A DNA stretch of 6,760 nucleotides from a bacterium (GTDB lineage Bacteria; UBP18; UBA7526). Made by a program: the position numbers and the translations under genes. Within the stretch, counting starts at the first letter, position 1; every line of letters begins with the position of its first letter. The DNA is taken from positions 1 to 6,760 of the forward strand of contig DRGV01000042.1 of NCBI GenBank assembly GCA_011049955.1, given 5' to 3'. Below are positions 1 to 4,746 of this stretch, piece by piece. The notes under the pieces were generated by a model. The model saw nothing but the letters and a program-made list of their open reading frames with translations. It did no database searches and was not told the origin of the DNA.

Positions 1-1
1 A

Positions 2-1195
2 CCCATTATAGTTGCTGTAAATAAATGTGACCTGCCCAATGTTGATCCGGAAAGGGTGAAGAGGCAGCTGAGGGATTATAATCTGACGCCTGAGGAGTGG
101 GGAGGGAAGACTATTGTGGCCAAGGTCTCTGCTAAGGAGAAGAAGGGTATCGATGAATTATTGGAGATGCTCTCATTGGAGGCGGAGATGCTGGAATTGA
201 AGGCCGATCCCACCCTTCCGGCAAAAGGGACGGTCATCGAAGCCCGACTGGATAAAGGAAAGGGGCCGGTAGCCACGGTCTTGGTCCAGAGCGGAACCCT
301 GAGAGCAGGAGATATCCTGGTGGCTGGAGACTATTCTGGGAAGGTAAGAACATTGGTCGATGATCTGAGGAAGGAAGTGAAAGAGGCTGGACCCTCCACA
401 CCAGTTGAGGTCTCTGGTCTCTCTGGTGTTCCTCAGGCAGGGGATACCTTTGAGGCGGTGGAAGACGAGACTAAAGCGCATGAGATAGCAAGGAAGAGGC
501 AAGAGAAAACGAAGGCCCTTGAATTAGCCAAACCAGCCCATATCAGCCTGGAGGGTCTCTATAGACAGATAGGGGAAGGAAGATTAAGGGAACTCTCTCT
601 CGTTATTAAAGGGGATGTCCAGGGTTCCATTGAGGCCCTGAGTGGTTCTCTGGAATCTCTATCTAATGAAGAGGTGAGGGTGAATGTCATTCATAAGGGG
701 GTGGGGGCAATAAATGAGTCGGACGTTATCTTAGCCTCGGCCTCAGATGCCGTGATTATCGGTTTTCATGTCGAAAGTTCGCCTGGTACCCAAAGCCTTG
801 CTTCCGGGGAGAATGTTGACATTCGAACCTATGATGTCATCTATGAAGCAATAGAGGATGTTAAGAAGGCCACGAAGGGAATGCTCGCCCCCAAGCTAAA
901 AGAGGTAATCTTGGGAAGGGCAGAGGTACGCCAGATATTCAAGATCCCTAAAGGAATGATTGCCGGCTCTCATGTAAAAGAAGGGAATATGATAAGAAAT
1001 GCCAAGGTGAGACTATTAAGGGAAGGGAAAATAATCTATGAGGGAAGTATTAATTCCCTCAAGCGTTTTAAGGAGGACGTCAAGGAGGCAAAGGAAGGAT
1101 TTGAGTGCGGCATCGGCCTGGGAGATTTCACTGATATAAAGGAAGGAGACATCATAGAGGCCTATAAGGTGGAAGAGATATCCCGCAGTGAATAG
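2..1195 (+). CDS. infB: Translation initiation factor IF-2, C-terminal part (5' end outside window)
   Basis: This is the 3' portion of IF2, the GTPase that places initiator fMet-tRNA on the 30S subunit and promotes 50S joining in the cytoplasm. The frame is already open at base 2 and 397 codons are visible. The GTG at 56 is an internal valine codon and not the start. Visible parts in order: the end of the G domain, with the G4 motif NKCD (residues 7-10) and the G5 motif SAK (43-45); the domain II barrel (about 60-160); domain III with GDVQGSIEAL and GAINESDVILASASDAVIIG; and the C-terminal fMet-tRNA-binding domain, with YEGSINSLKRFKEDV and ECGIG, the latter carrying the conserved Cys. It ends normally, close to the usual IF2 C-terminus. 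The stop codon runs directly into a period-8 repeat and ylxP follows after 55 nt, suggesting one transcript. The N-terminal region and Walker motifs lie upstream and cannot be judged. Confidence 0.98.
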   Translation, partial: PIIVAVNKCDLPNVDPERVKRQLRDYNLTPEEWGGKTIVAKVSAKEKKGIDELLEMLSLEAEMLELKADPTLPAKGTVIEARLDKGKGPVATVLVQSGTLRAGDILVAGDYSGKVRTLVDDLRKEVKEAGPSTPVEVSGLSGVPQAGDTFEAVEDETKAHEIARKRQEKTKALELAKPAHISLEGLYRQIGEGRLRELSLVIKGDVQGSIEALSGSLESLSNEEVRVNVIHKGVGAINESDVILASASDAVIIGFHVESSPGTQSLASGENVDIRTYDVIYEAIEDVKKATKGMLAPKLKEVILGRAEVRQIFKIPKGMIAGSHVKEGNMIRNAKVRLLREGKIIYEGSINSLKRFKEDVKEAKEGFECGIGLGDFTDIKEGDIIEAYKVEEISRSE

Positions 1196-1226
1196 GGAAA
1201 CGGGGAAACGGAGATAGGGAGAAGGG
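1195..1226 (+). repeat. Purine-rich octamer array starting in the infB stop codon
   Basis: Four consecutive 8-nt units can be read. The first two are identical (GGGAAACG), followed by two degenerate units (GAGATAGG, GAGAAGGG). The array starts on the last base of the infB stop codon and runs to within a few bases of an ATG at 1231. It fills more than half of the short infB-ylxP spacer. Its G-rich end (GGGGAG, 1223-1228) resembles a Shine-Dalgarno sequence but lies too far from the ylxP start to be ideal. Confidence 0.75.
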
Positions 1227-1250
1227 GAGAATGAAAGAAAGGGAATATTA

Positions 1251-1532
1251 ATGATAATTGGGACAGCATGGATTGAGTTGCATATCCCGGGAGTAAATTC
1301 CCTGAAAGGGAAGAGGCAGATCATCAAAAGTATAAAGGAGAGAGTAAAGAATAGATTCAATGTCTCCATTGCGGAGGTGGAAAAACAGGATCTCTGGCAG
1401 AGGGCTACTTTAGGTTTAGCCTGTGTGGCGAATAATAAGGCCCAGGTGAATCGCGTTCTCTCCAAAGTAATTAATTTTATAGAACAGAATAGAAATATCT
1501 CCCTTATAGATTACGAGATAGAAATTCTTTAA
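1251..1532 (+). CDS. ylxP: DUF503 family protein, YlxP-like
   Basis: A 93-residue protein of the DUF503 / YlxP family, found next to infB and rbfA in many bacteria; the molecular role is not established. Family hallmarks are clear: an N-terminal strand with ELHIPG (residues 9-14), then SLKGKR (17-22), KNRFNVSIAEVEKQDLWQRATLG (33-55), and a C-terminal amphipathic helix with VLSKVINFIEQ. The length is normal for the family. The ATG at 1251 gives the expected N-terminus (MIIGTAWIELHIPG). AAAGGGA at 1238-1244 is a weak ribosome-binding site. A six-codon micro-frame (1231-1251) ends in TAATG overlapping this start, so translational coupling is possible but unproven. Its position between infB and rbfA suggests a role tied to ribosome maturation or translation, by association only. 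No signal peptide or membrane segment is seen. Confidence 0.95.
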   Translation: MIIGTAWIELHIPGVNSLKGKRQIIKSIKERVKNRFNVSIAEVEKQDLWQRATLGLACVANNKAQVNRVLSKVINFIEQNRNISLIDYEIEIL

Positions 1533-1561
1533 TGCGTTATGCGTAGATGCGTTTATGCGTT
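1531..1561 (+). repeat. ATGCGTT-type short repeat after ylxP
   Basis: Four degenerate copies of the word ATGCGTT(TA) follow one another, beginning in the last base pairs of the ylxP stop region. The reverse complement of the distal part (13 nt, ATGCGTTTATGCG at 1547-1559) recurs exactly at 2313-2325 after rbfA, and with one change at 3595-3609 before truB. The repeat is therefore dispersed and is present in both orientations around rbfA. Confidence 0.75.
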
Positions 1562-1577
1562 AAACAGCGAGGCGGTT

Positions 1578-1672
1578 AGTTGGATAGTTGGATGGTTGGA
1601 TAGTTTACAGTTAGCCAGTTGGCCGGTTAGCCGGTAAGCCAGTTGGCTGGTTTGTTAGTTGGATGGTTAACT
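1578..1672 (+). repeat. Period-8 degenerate tandem array (AGTTGGAT / GGTTAGCC type)
   Basis: About twelve consecutive units of 8 nt (one is 7 nt) each begin AGTT or GGTT. They drift from AGTTGGAT at the left to AGTTGGCC and GGTTAGCC in the middle and back to AGTTGGAT at the right. The phase is nearly unbroken over 95 nt. It contains no meaningful open frame. The array occupies the first third of the 282-nt ylxP-rbfA spacer, which holds no gene that can be recognised. Confidence 0.85.
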
Positions 1673-1691
1673 TATCAACTTATTTCTGAGT

Positions 1692-1738
1692 GTTAACGAA
1701 GAAACAAGGTTTTGCGTGTAGCGCAGGCTCTTATTAAC
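1692..1738 (-). repeat. Dispersed hairpin repeat, copy 4 (reverse orientation)
   Basis: Read on the minus strand, 1736 down to 1697 aligns without gaps to 5904-5943 with 32 of 40 bases identical. Shared blocks include TAATAAGA, CCTGC and AACCTTGTTT. An outer stem pairs 1692-1696 with 1734-1738 and 1699-1702 with 1729-1732. An inner hairpin, TGCG/CGCA, can form in the variable centre. It sits between two period-8 arrays and is the only copy here in reverse orientation. See the three tandem copies at 5724-5943. Confidence 0.75.
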
Positions 1739-1797
1739 TTATCAACTTATCAACTTATTAACTTGTCAACCTGTCAAACAGTCAAACTGTCAAACTG
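1734..1797 (+). repeat. Period-8 degenerate tandem array (TCAACTTA to TCAAACTG)
   Basis: Eight consecutive octamers in perfect phase grade from TTAACTTA/TCAACTTA at the left to TCAAACTG at the right, ending with two identical TCAAACTG units. The gradual change of the word is what serial duplication plus point mutation would give. The array ends 17 nt before the rbfA start, next to its ribosome-binding site. The same TCAACTTA word reappears before truB at 3617-3632. Confidence 0.85.
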
Positions 1798-1800
1798 ATA

Positions 1801-1808
1801 GGATGGGG
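1801..1808 (+). promoter_or_regulatory. Ribosome-binding site of rbfA
   Basis: GGATGGGG lies 6 nt before the ATG at 1815. It supports that start over the GTG one codon later (1818). It directly follows the octamer array, with no other sequence available for translation signals. Confidence 0.5.
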
Positions 1809-1814
1809 TAAGCT

Positions 1815-2285
1815 ATGGTGCGAAGGAGAGCTAAGCGGGCAGGCAGACTTATTCAGGAAGAGATCTCTAAGATTATTCAGAGAGAATTAAAGGATCCTCG
1901 GATTGGATTTGTTACCGTCACTGGGGTGGATATTACTGATGACCTGCGCTATGCGAAAGTCTTCATCACTGTTTTAAAGAGAGAAAATAAAAAAAAGACA
2001 TTGAAAGGTCTGGAACGTGCCAAGGGATTTATTCGTAGAGAGATCGGCCAGAGAATAAAAATGAGGTTCACTCCGGAGATTGAGTTTAGATTCGATGAAG
2101 CTATAGAGCAAGGGGCGCACATAGAGGATGTATTAAGAAATATTGCAACCGCAAAGGTCGCAAAAGAGACTGCAAAGCCCGCAGAGAAAAAGAAGAAAGA
2201 AGGCGAGAAACCTGCAACCGCAGAGGACGCAGAGAAACCCGCAGAGAACGCAGAGATTAAAAAAGATGATGAGGGGCGTAAATAA
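1815..2285 (+). CDS. rbfA: 30S ribosome-binding factor A, with repeat-derived C-terminal tail
   Basis: RbfA is a KH-type RNA-binding protein that binds immature 30S subunits in the cytoplasm and helps 16S rRNA 5'-end maturation and cold adaptation. The core spans residues 1-110: RAKRAGRLIQEEISKIIQREL (5-25), DPRIGFVTVTGVDITDDLRYAKVFITV (27-53), the RREIGQRIKMRFTPEIEFRFDEAIEQGAHIEDVL region (74-107). Residues 111-156 form an extra tail rich in Ala, Lys, Glu and Pro, predicted disordered. Its DNA (2145-2256) is a degenerate 9-nt repeat read in phase, giving x-Ala-Glu triplets. RbfA proteins are usually about 110-135 residues, so the tail is an addition; lineage-specific tails do occur in the family. 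The start is backed by GGATGGGG. The neighbours infB/ylxP and nrnA/truB match the usual cluster. The core looks intact, so function is probably retained. Confidence 0.96.
   Translation: MVRRRAKRAGRLIQEEISKIIQRELKDPRIGFVTVTGVDITDDLRYAKVFITVLKRENKKKTLKGLERAKGFIRREIGQRIKMRFTPEIEFRFDEAIEQGAHIEDVLRNIATAKVAKETAKPAEKKKKEGEKPATAEDAEKPAENAEIKKDDEGRK
2145..2256 (+). repeat. In-frame ACCGCAGAG-type repeat forming the RbfA tail
   Basis: Degenerate units of 9 nt (some spaced 12 nt), such as ACCGCAAAG, ACCGCAGAG, GACGCAGAG and AACGCAGAG, run through the end of rbfA. Spacings of 9 and 12 keep the reading frame and encode Ala-Glu/Ala-Lys rich peptide. The same word (ACGCAGA) occurs outside genes in the rpsO-pnp spacer (6430-6460), showing that this is a dispersed repeat and not an RbfA-specific feature. 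Confidence 0.75.
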
Positions 2286-2293
2286 AAGAGAAA

Positions 2294-2328
2294 TCGACGC
2301 ATTAACGCATTCCGCATAAACGCATAAC
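2294..2328 (-). repeat. Inverted copy of the ATGCGTT repeat after rbfA
   Basis: Units of the type CGCATTAA / CGCATAAA, the reverse complement of the repeat at 1531-1561. An exact 13-nt match (2313-2325 against 1547-1559) means that rbfA is bracketed by this repeat in inverted orientation. The repeat fills most of the 66-nt rbfA-nrnA spacer. Confidence 0.7.
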
Positions 2329-2351
2329 ATAGTAAATGAGGTGGAAGAAGG

Positions 2352-3320
2352 ATGGATGAACTAAGAGAGATTGCCAAGGTTATAAAAAAGAATAAAAATT
2401 TCTTTATTACTTCTCATATTAGGCCGGATGGGGACTCCATCGGCTCTCAACTTGCCCTAAAACGCATACTGGAAAGATTAGGGAAGGAAGTAACCATCGC
2501 CAACCACGATTCCGTCCCTGAAATCTATGATTTTCTTCCCGGGATTGAGAGCATCAAGCAAGAACTACTTAAGGATAGAGAGTTCGATGTAGCCCTTGTT
2601 CTGGATAGTCCAGAGTTTTCTCGTCTGGAAAGCACCGCAGAGATAGTTAAGAAAGCAAAGGTTATTATAAATATCGATCACCATCTGGGAAATGAGGAAT
2701 TTGGAAAGTATAACTATGTTGATACTGAGGCCTCTGCTGTGGGTGAAGAGATATATGAACTGACAAAGGTGATGGGATTTAAAATAGATAGAGAGATTGC
2801 CTTATGCCTCTATGTGGGCATCCTGACCGATACCGGTTCCTTCCGGCAATCAAATACTACCCCCCGTACCCATGAGATTGTGGCGGACCTTATGAAGATC
2901 GGGGATTTAAAACCCGCCCAGATCACCCATCAGGTATACGAGACCCAACTTCCCTCGGCCATAAAACTATTGAGCATGACTTTAGATACCTTGGAGAGGA
3001 GCGAGGATGGCAGGATAGCCTGGATGACCATTACGGATAGAATGTTCAAAGAGACAGGAACTACTAATACGGAGACCGAGAACTTTATCAACTACGTTCG
3101 TTCCGTTAAGGGAAGTGAGGTGGCCATTCTATTCACTGAGCTTACTAAGGATGAGGTAAAGGTCAGTTTTCGATCCAAGTCGAGTGTCAATGTCAATAGG
3201 ATAGCCAAAACATTTGGAGGTGGAGGACATCTTCGCGCTTCTGCCTGCACCATAAAGGGAGATTTGGATGAGGCAAAAAAGAAGGTGCTGGCTGAAGTAG
3301 AGAAACAACTGGAAGACTAA
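2352..3320 (+). CDS. nrnA: DHH/DHHA1 phosphoesterase, NrnA-like (nanoRNase / pAp phosphatase)
   Basis: A 322-residue enzyme of the DHH superfamily, RecJ-like NrnA branch. Known members degrade 2-5 nt RNA to mononucleotides and dephosphorylate 3'-phosphoadenosine 5'-phosphate, using Mn2+ in the cytoplasm. Metal-site motifs are complete: SHIRPDGDSIGS (21-32), VLDSP with Asp85, IDHH (108-111) and TDTGSF (159-164). The C-terminal DHHA1 substrate-binding motif GGGGH is at 289-293, followed by LRASACTI. The length fits the family (about 310-330). GAGGTGG at 2338-2344 is a good ribosome-binding site 7 nt before the ATG. Lying between rbfA and truB is a familiar arrangement in several phyla. With pnp downstream, the operon would encode both the exonuclease and the enzyme that removes its short end products. 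Sequence alone cannot settle which of the two activities, nanoRNase or pAp phosphatase, dominates; a c-di-NMP-type phosphodiesterase is a less likely alternative. Confidence 0.93.
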   Translation: MDELREIAKVIKKNKNFFITSHIRPDGDSIGSQLALKRILERLGKEVTIANHDSVPEIYDFLPGIESIKQELLKDREFDVALVLDSPEFSRLESTAEIVKKAKVIINIDHHLGNEEFGKYNYVDTEASAVGEEIYELTKVMGFKIDREIALCLYVGILTDTGSFRQSNTTPRTHEIVADLMKIGDLKPAQITHQVYETQLPSAIKLLSMTLDTLERSEDGRIAWMTITDRMFKETGTTNTETENFINYVRSVKGSEVAILFTELTKDEVKVSFRSKSSVNVNRIAKTFGGGGHLRASACTIKGDLDEAKKKVLAEVEKQLED

Positions 3321-3340
3321 ACCCCGGAGAAAGAGAGCAG

Positions 3341-3364
3341 GTGGGAAAGTGGGAAAGTGGGGCG
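3341..3364 (+). repeat. Short GTGGGAAA octamer array
   Basis: Two identical octamers (GTGGGAAA) and a third degenerate unit (GTGGGGCG) lie 20 nt after the nrnA stop codon. The period is again 8, with a different word from the neighbouring arrays. Confidence 0.65.
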
Positions 3365-3369
3365 AAGAA

Positions 3370-3417
3370 AGAAAATAAGAGAATAAGAAAATAAGAGAAT
3401 AAGAGAATAAGTTAATA
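3370..3417 (+). repeat. Left outer octamer array (AGAGAATA) of a nested inverted element
   Basis: Six octamers in perfect phase, alternating AGAAAATA and AGAGAATA and ending AGTTAATA. Its reverse complement has the CTTATT core that recurs every 8 nt in the right array at 3609-3660. The two arrays can therefore pair imperfectly across about 240 nt. No gene other than the small fragment at 3490-3588 lies in the 359-nt space between the nrnA stop and the truB start. Confidence 0.8.
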
Positions 3418-3426
3418 CAAAAAAGG

Positions 3427-3461
3427 TTAAGCGTTAAGTGAAAAGTATTAAGTGTTAAATA
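3427..3461 (+). repeat. Left inner heptamer array (TTAAGTG) of the nested element
   Basis: Five units of 7 nt: TTAAGCG, then TTAAGTG-like units, ending TTAAATA. A further TTAAGCG occurs at 3483-3489, touching the coding fragment. The reverse-complement words CGCTTAA and CTCTTAA form the matching array at 3568-3588. Confidence 0.75.
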
Positions 3462-3489
3462 AAAACAAAAAGCGGAAAAGTGTTAAGCG

Positions 3490-3588
3490 GTGAAGAATTT
3501 GAGTGATAAGATTGAAAGTTTTGAGAATCTTGAAGTCTGGAAACTTATCTGCCAAAAAGCCAAAAAACGCTTAACTCTTAACTCTTAA
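3490..3588 (+). pseudogene. N-terminal fragment resembling a four-helix-bundle (S23 / 23S rRNA IVS) protein
   Basis: A GTG-started frame of 32 codons contains KIESFENLEVWKLICQKAKK (residues 7-26). This matches the typical N-terminus of the four-helix-bundle protein family (TIGR02436, S23 type), where a SF-x-DLEVW-x-K-A pattern opens the first helix. Those proteins are about 110-130 residues and are often encoded within intervening sequences of 23S rRNA genes; relatives (Avd) work with diversity-generating retroelements. Here the frame runs into the heptamer array and stops (its last seven codons are repeat sequence), so about three quarters of the protein is missing. No ribosome-binding site is visible. 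It is most likely a dead remnant. A short functional peptide, or chance resemblance over about 20 residues, cannot be excluded. The recognition is by motif memory, not by a search. Confidence 0.55.
3568..3588 (-). repeat. Right inner heptamer array (CGCTTAA / CTCTTAA), inverted
   Basis: Three units of 7 nt, CGCTTAA followed by two CTCTTAA, the reverse complement of the TTAAGCG/TTAAGTG words at 3427-3489. It overlaps the 3' end of the coding fragment and supplies its stop codon. Confidence 0.75.
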
Positions 3589-3608
3589 CTTATCAACGCA
3601 TAAACGTA

Positions 3609-3660
3609 TTTACTTATCAACTTATCAACTTATTTGCTTATTAACTTATTTACTTATTAC
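3609..3660 (-). repeat. Right outer octamer array (TCAACTTA), inverted
   Basis: Six and a half octamers in perfect phase: TTTACTTA, TCAACTTA (twice), TTTGCTTA, TTAACTTA, TTTACTTA, then TTAC. It mirrors the left array at 3370-3417 and shares its word with the array at 1734-1797. It stops 19 nt before the preferred truB start and touches the alternative TTG start. A copy of AACGCATAAACG (3595-3606), related to the repeats flanking rbfA, sits just before it. Confidence 0.8.
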
Positions 3661-3679
3661 TTTGGATAACGAGATTAGC

Positions 3680-4597
3680 ATGGATGGATTTTTGAATGTT
3701 AATAAGCCGAAGGGTATGACTTCCCACGATGTGGTGGATGAGATAAGAAGATTGGTGGGAAGGGAGAAGGTGGGTCATACGGGAACCCTGGATCCCGAGG
3801 CCATTGGTGTTCTTCCCCTCGCCATCGGTAAGGCGACCAAGATAATCCAGTTTTTGGAAGGGGGAAAAGGTTATCGGGCAACTATGAGATTGGGAATTAC
3901 TACCAATACCCAGGATATAACGGGCAAGGTAATTGCTAAAAGTGATGAGATTAATGTTTCAAATGAGAGAATAAGAGAGGTCTTTAATAATTTTTCAGGA
4001 AAAATAGAGCAGATGCCACCTATGGTCTCGGCAGTGAAAGTAAAGGGGGAGAGGCTCTATAAGTTAGCACGTGAAGGAAAGGAGGTTGAAAGGCCCAAGA
4101 GGACTGTTGAAATCTATAGACTCGATCTTCTGGATTATGAACCACCAGATATTACCTTTGAAGTAAGTTGTTCCAGGGGAACATATATTAGAACCCTCTG
4201 TCATGATATGGGAAAAGCCCTGGGTTGTGGGGCCTGTCTGAAAGATTTAGTACGCACCAAATCGGGCATCTTTACCCTAAAAGAAAGCCATCCCCTGGAA
4301 GAATTAGAAAGAATGCCCCACTTGGAAGATATTTTCTTGAGTCTGGATAGTGCCTTAGCCCATTTAGCGATAGTAAAGATTAAAGAAAGGATAAGAGAAT
4401 CTGTTCTCAATGGAATGCCCATAGAGGTCTCTGGGATACGGGAACTTTCTCTGCCTATTAAAGGAGGAGAATTGGTCAGAGTCCATAATTCTAAAGGATT
4501 ACTCTTAGCAATTGCTCAGGCGCTATTTGATATTAAAGATTTAAAGAGAATAGAAGAAGAGGCTGTGATTTTCAAACCAGTGAGGGTGCTTGGCTAA
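3680..4597 (+). CDS. truB: tRNA pseudouridine-55 synthase
   Basis: TruB isomerises U55 to pseudouridine in the T-loop of almost all tRNAs and acts as a tRNA chaperone in the cytoplasm. Counting from ATG 3680 gives 305 residues, usual for the family. Motifs: FLNVNKPKGMTSHDVV (4-19); VGHTGTLDPEAIGVLP (31-46) with catalytic Asp38; SCSRGTYIRTLCHDMG, followed by LGCGACLKDLVRTKSGIF; and a C-terminal PUA-like part (GGELVRVHNSKGLLLAIAQ). The ATG at 3680 is chosen because homologues begin with a few residues before G-hydrophobic-hydrophobic-KP. A frame extension to TTG 3662 adds only six residues and would start inside the repeat array with no ribosome-binding site. The ribosome-binding site for 3680 is also weak (GGA 3664-3666 or GAG 3671-3673), so expression may be modest or coupled. 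The neighbours nrnA and ribF fit the usual cluster. Confidence 0.96.
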   Translation: MDGFLNVNKPKGMTSHDVVDEIRRLVGREKVGHTGTLDPEAIGVLPLAIGKATKIIQFLEGGKGYRATMRLGITTNTQDITGKVIAKSDEINVSNERIREVFNNFSGKIEQMPPMVSAVKVKGERLYKLAREGKEVERPKRTVEIYRLDLLDYEPPDITFEVSCSRGTYIRTLCHDMGKALGCGACLKDLVRTKSGIFTLKESHPLEELERMPHLEDIFLSLDSALAHLAIVKIKERIRESVLNGMPIEVSGIRELSLPIKGGELVRVHNSKGLLLAIAQALFDIKDLKRIEEEAVIFKPVRVLG

Positions 4598-4620
4598 AAG
4601 TATCGGATTTTGAATAATTG

Positions 4621-4713
4621 CACGGATGGGCACAGATTAAAAGATACGGATTAGCACTGATTCTTATCACTAAATCCGTGCTAATCAGTTTAGTCAATCC
4701 GTGCTAATCTGTG
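4621..4713. repeat. CGGATTAGCAC-type inverted and direct repeat between truB and ribF
   Basis: Two direct copies of AATCCGTGCTAATC start at 4673 and 4696 (period 23). The first pairs with 4649-4662 (13 of 14 bases complementary) around a 10-nt loop. Outside this, CACAGATT (4631-4638) is perfectly complementary to AATCTGTG (4706-4713). The whole forms a strong nested hairpin with the possibility of alternative pairing. No U-run follows, so it is not a textbook terminator. It occupies most of the 149-nt truB-ribF spacer. Confidence 0.85.
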
Positions 4714-4746
4714 AAGATTGCCGAATGAAGTGAGGCTTATCTGGAA

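Noticed and set aside
1016..1465. Long open frame on the minus strand across the infB end and ylxP
   Set aside because: It is antisense to two well-recognised genes, shows no family motif and has no translation signal; it mirrors their codon composition. The same applies to minus-strand frames at 1949-2377, 4839-5243 and 4996-5388.
1578..1797. CRISPR-like array
   Set aside because: The period is 7-8 nt with no spacers of 25-45 nt and no conserved long repeat; no cas genes are nearby.
2133..2330. Cysteine-rich minus-strand frame opposite the rbfA tail
   Set aside because: Its composition (repeated Leu-Cys-Gly-type residues) is the reverse-complement reading of the ACCGCAGAG repeat, with no independent evidence of coding.
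3609..3660. TTATCAACT words as possible DnaA boxes and a replication origin
   Set aside because: The words match the DnaA box only partly (7 of 9), they follow a strict 8-nt array, and no dnaA, dnaN or other origin context is present.
3662..3679. TTG start adding six residues to TruB
   Set aside because: It abuts the octamer array with no ribosome-binding site, and homologues begin close to the residues encoded from ATG 3680.
4598..4746. FMN riboswitch upstream of ribF
   Set aside because: The spacer is only 149 nt and is taken up by a simple nested inverted repeat; the conserved multi-helix FMN aptamer elements are not seen.
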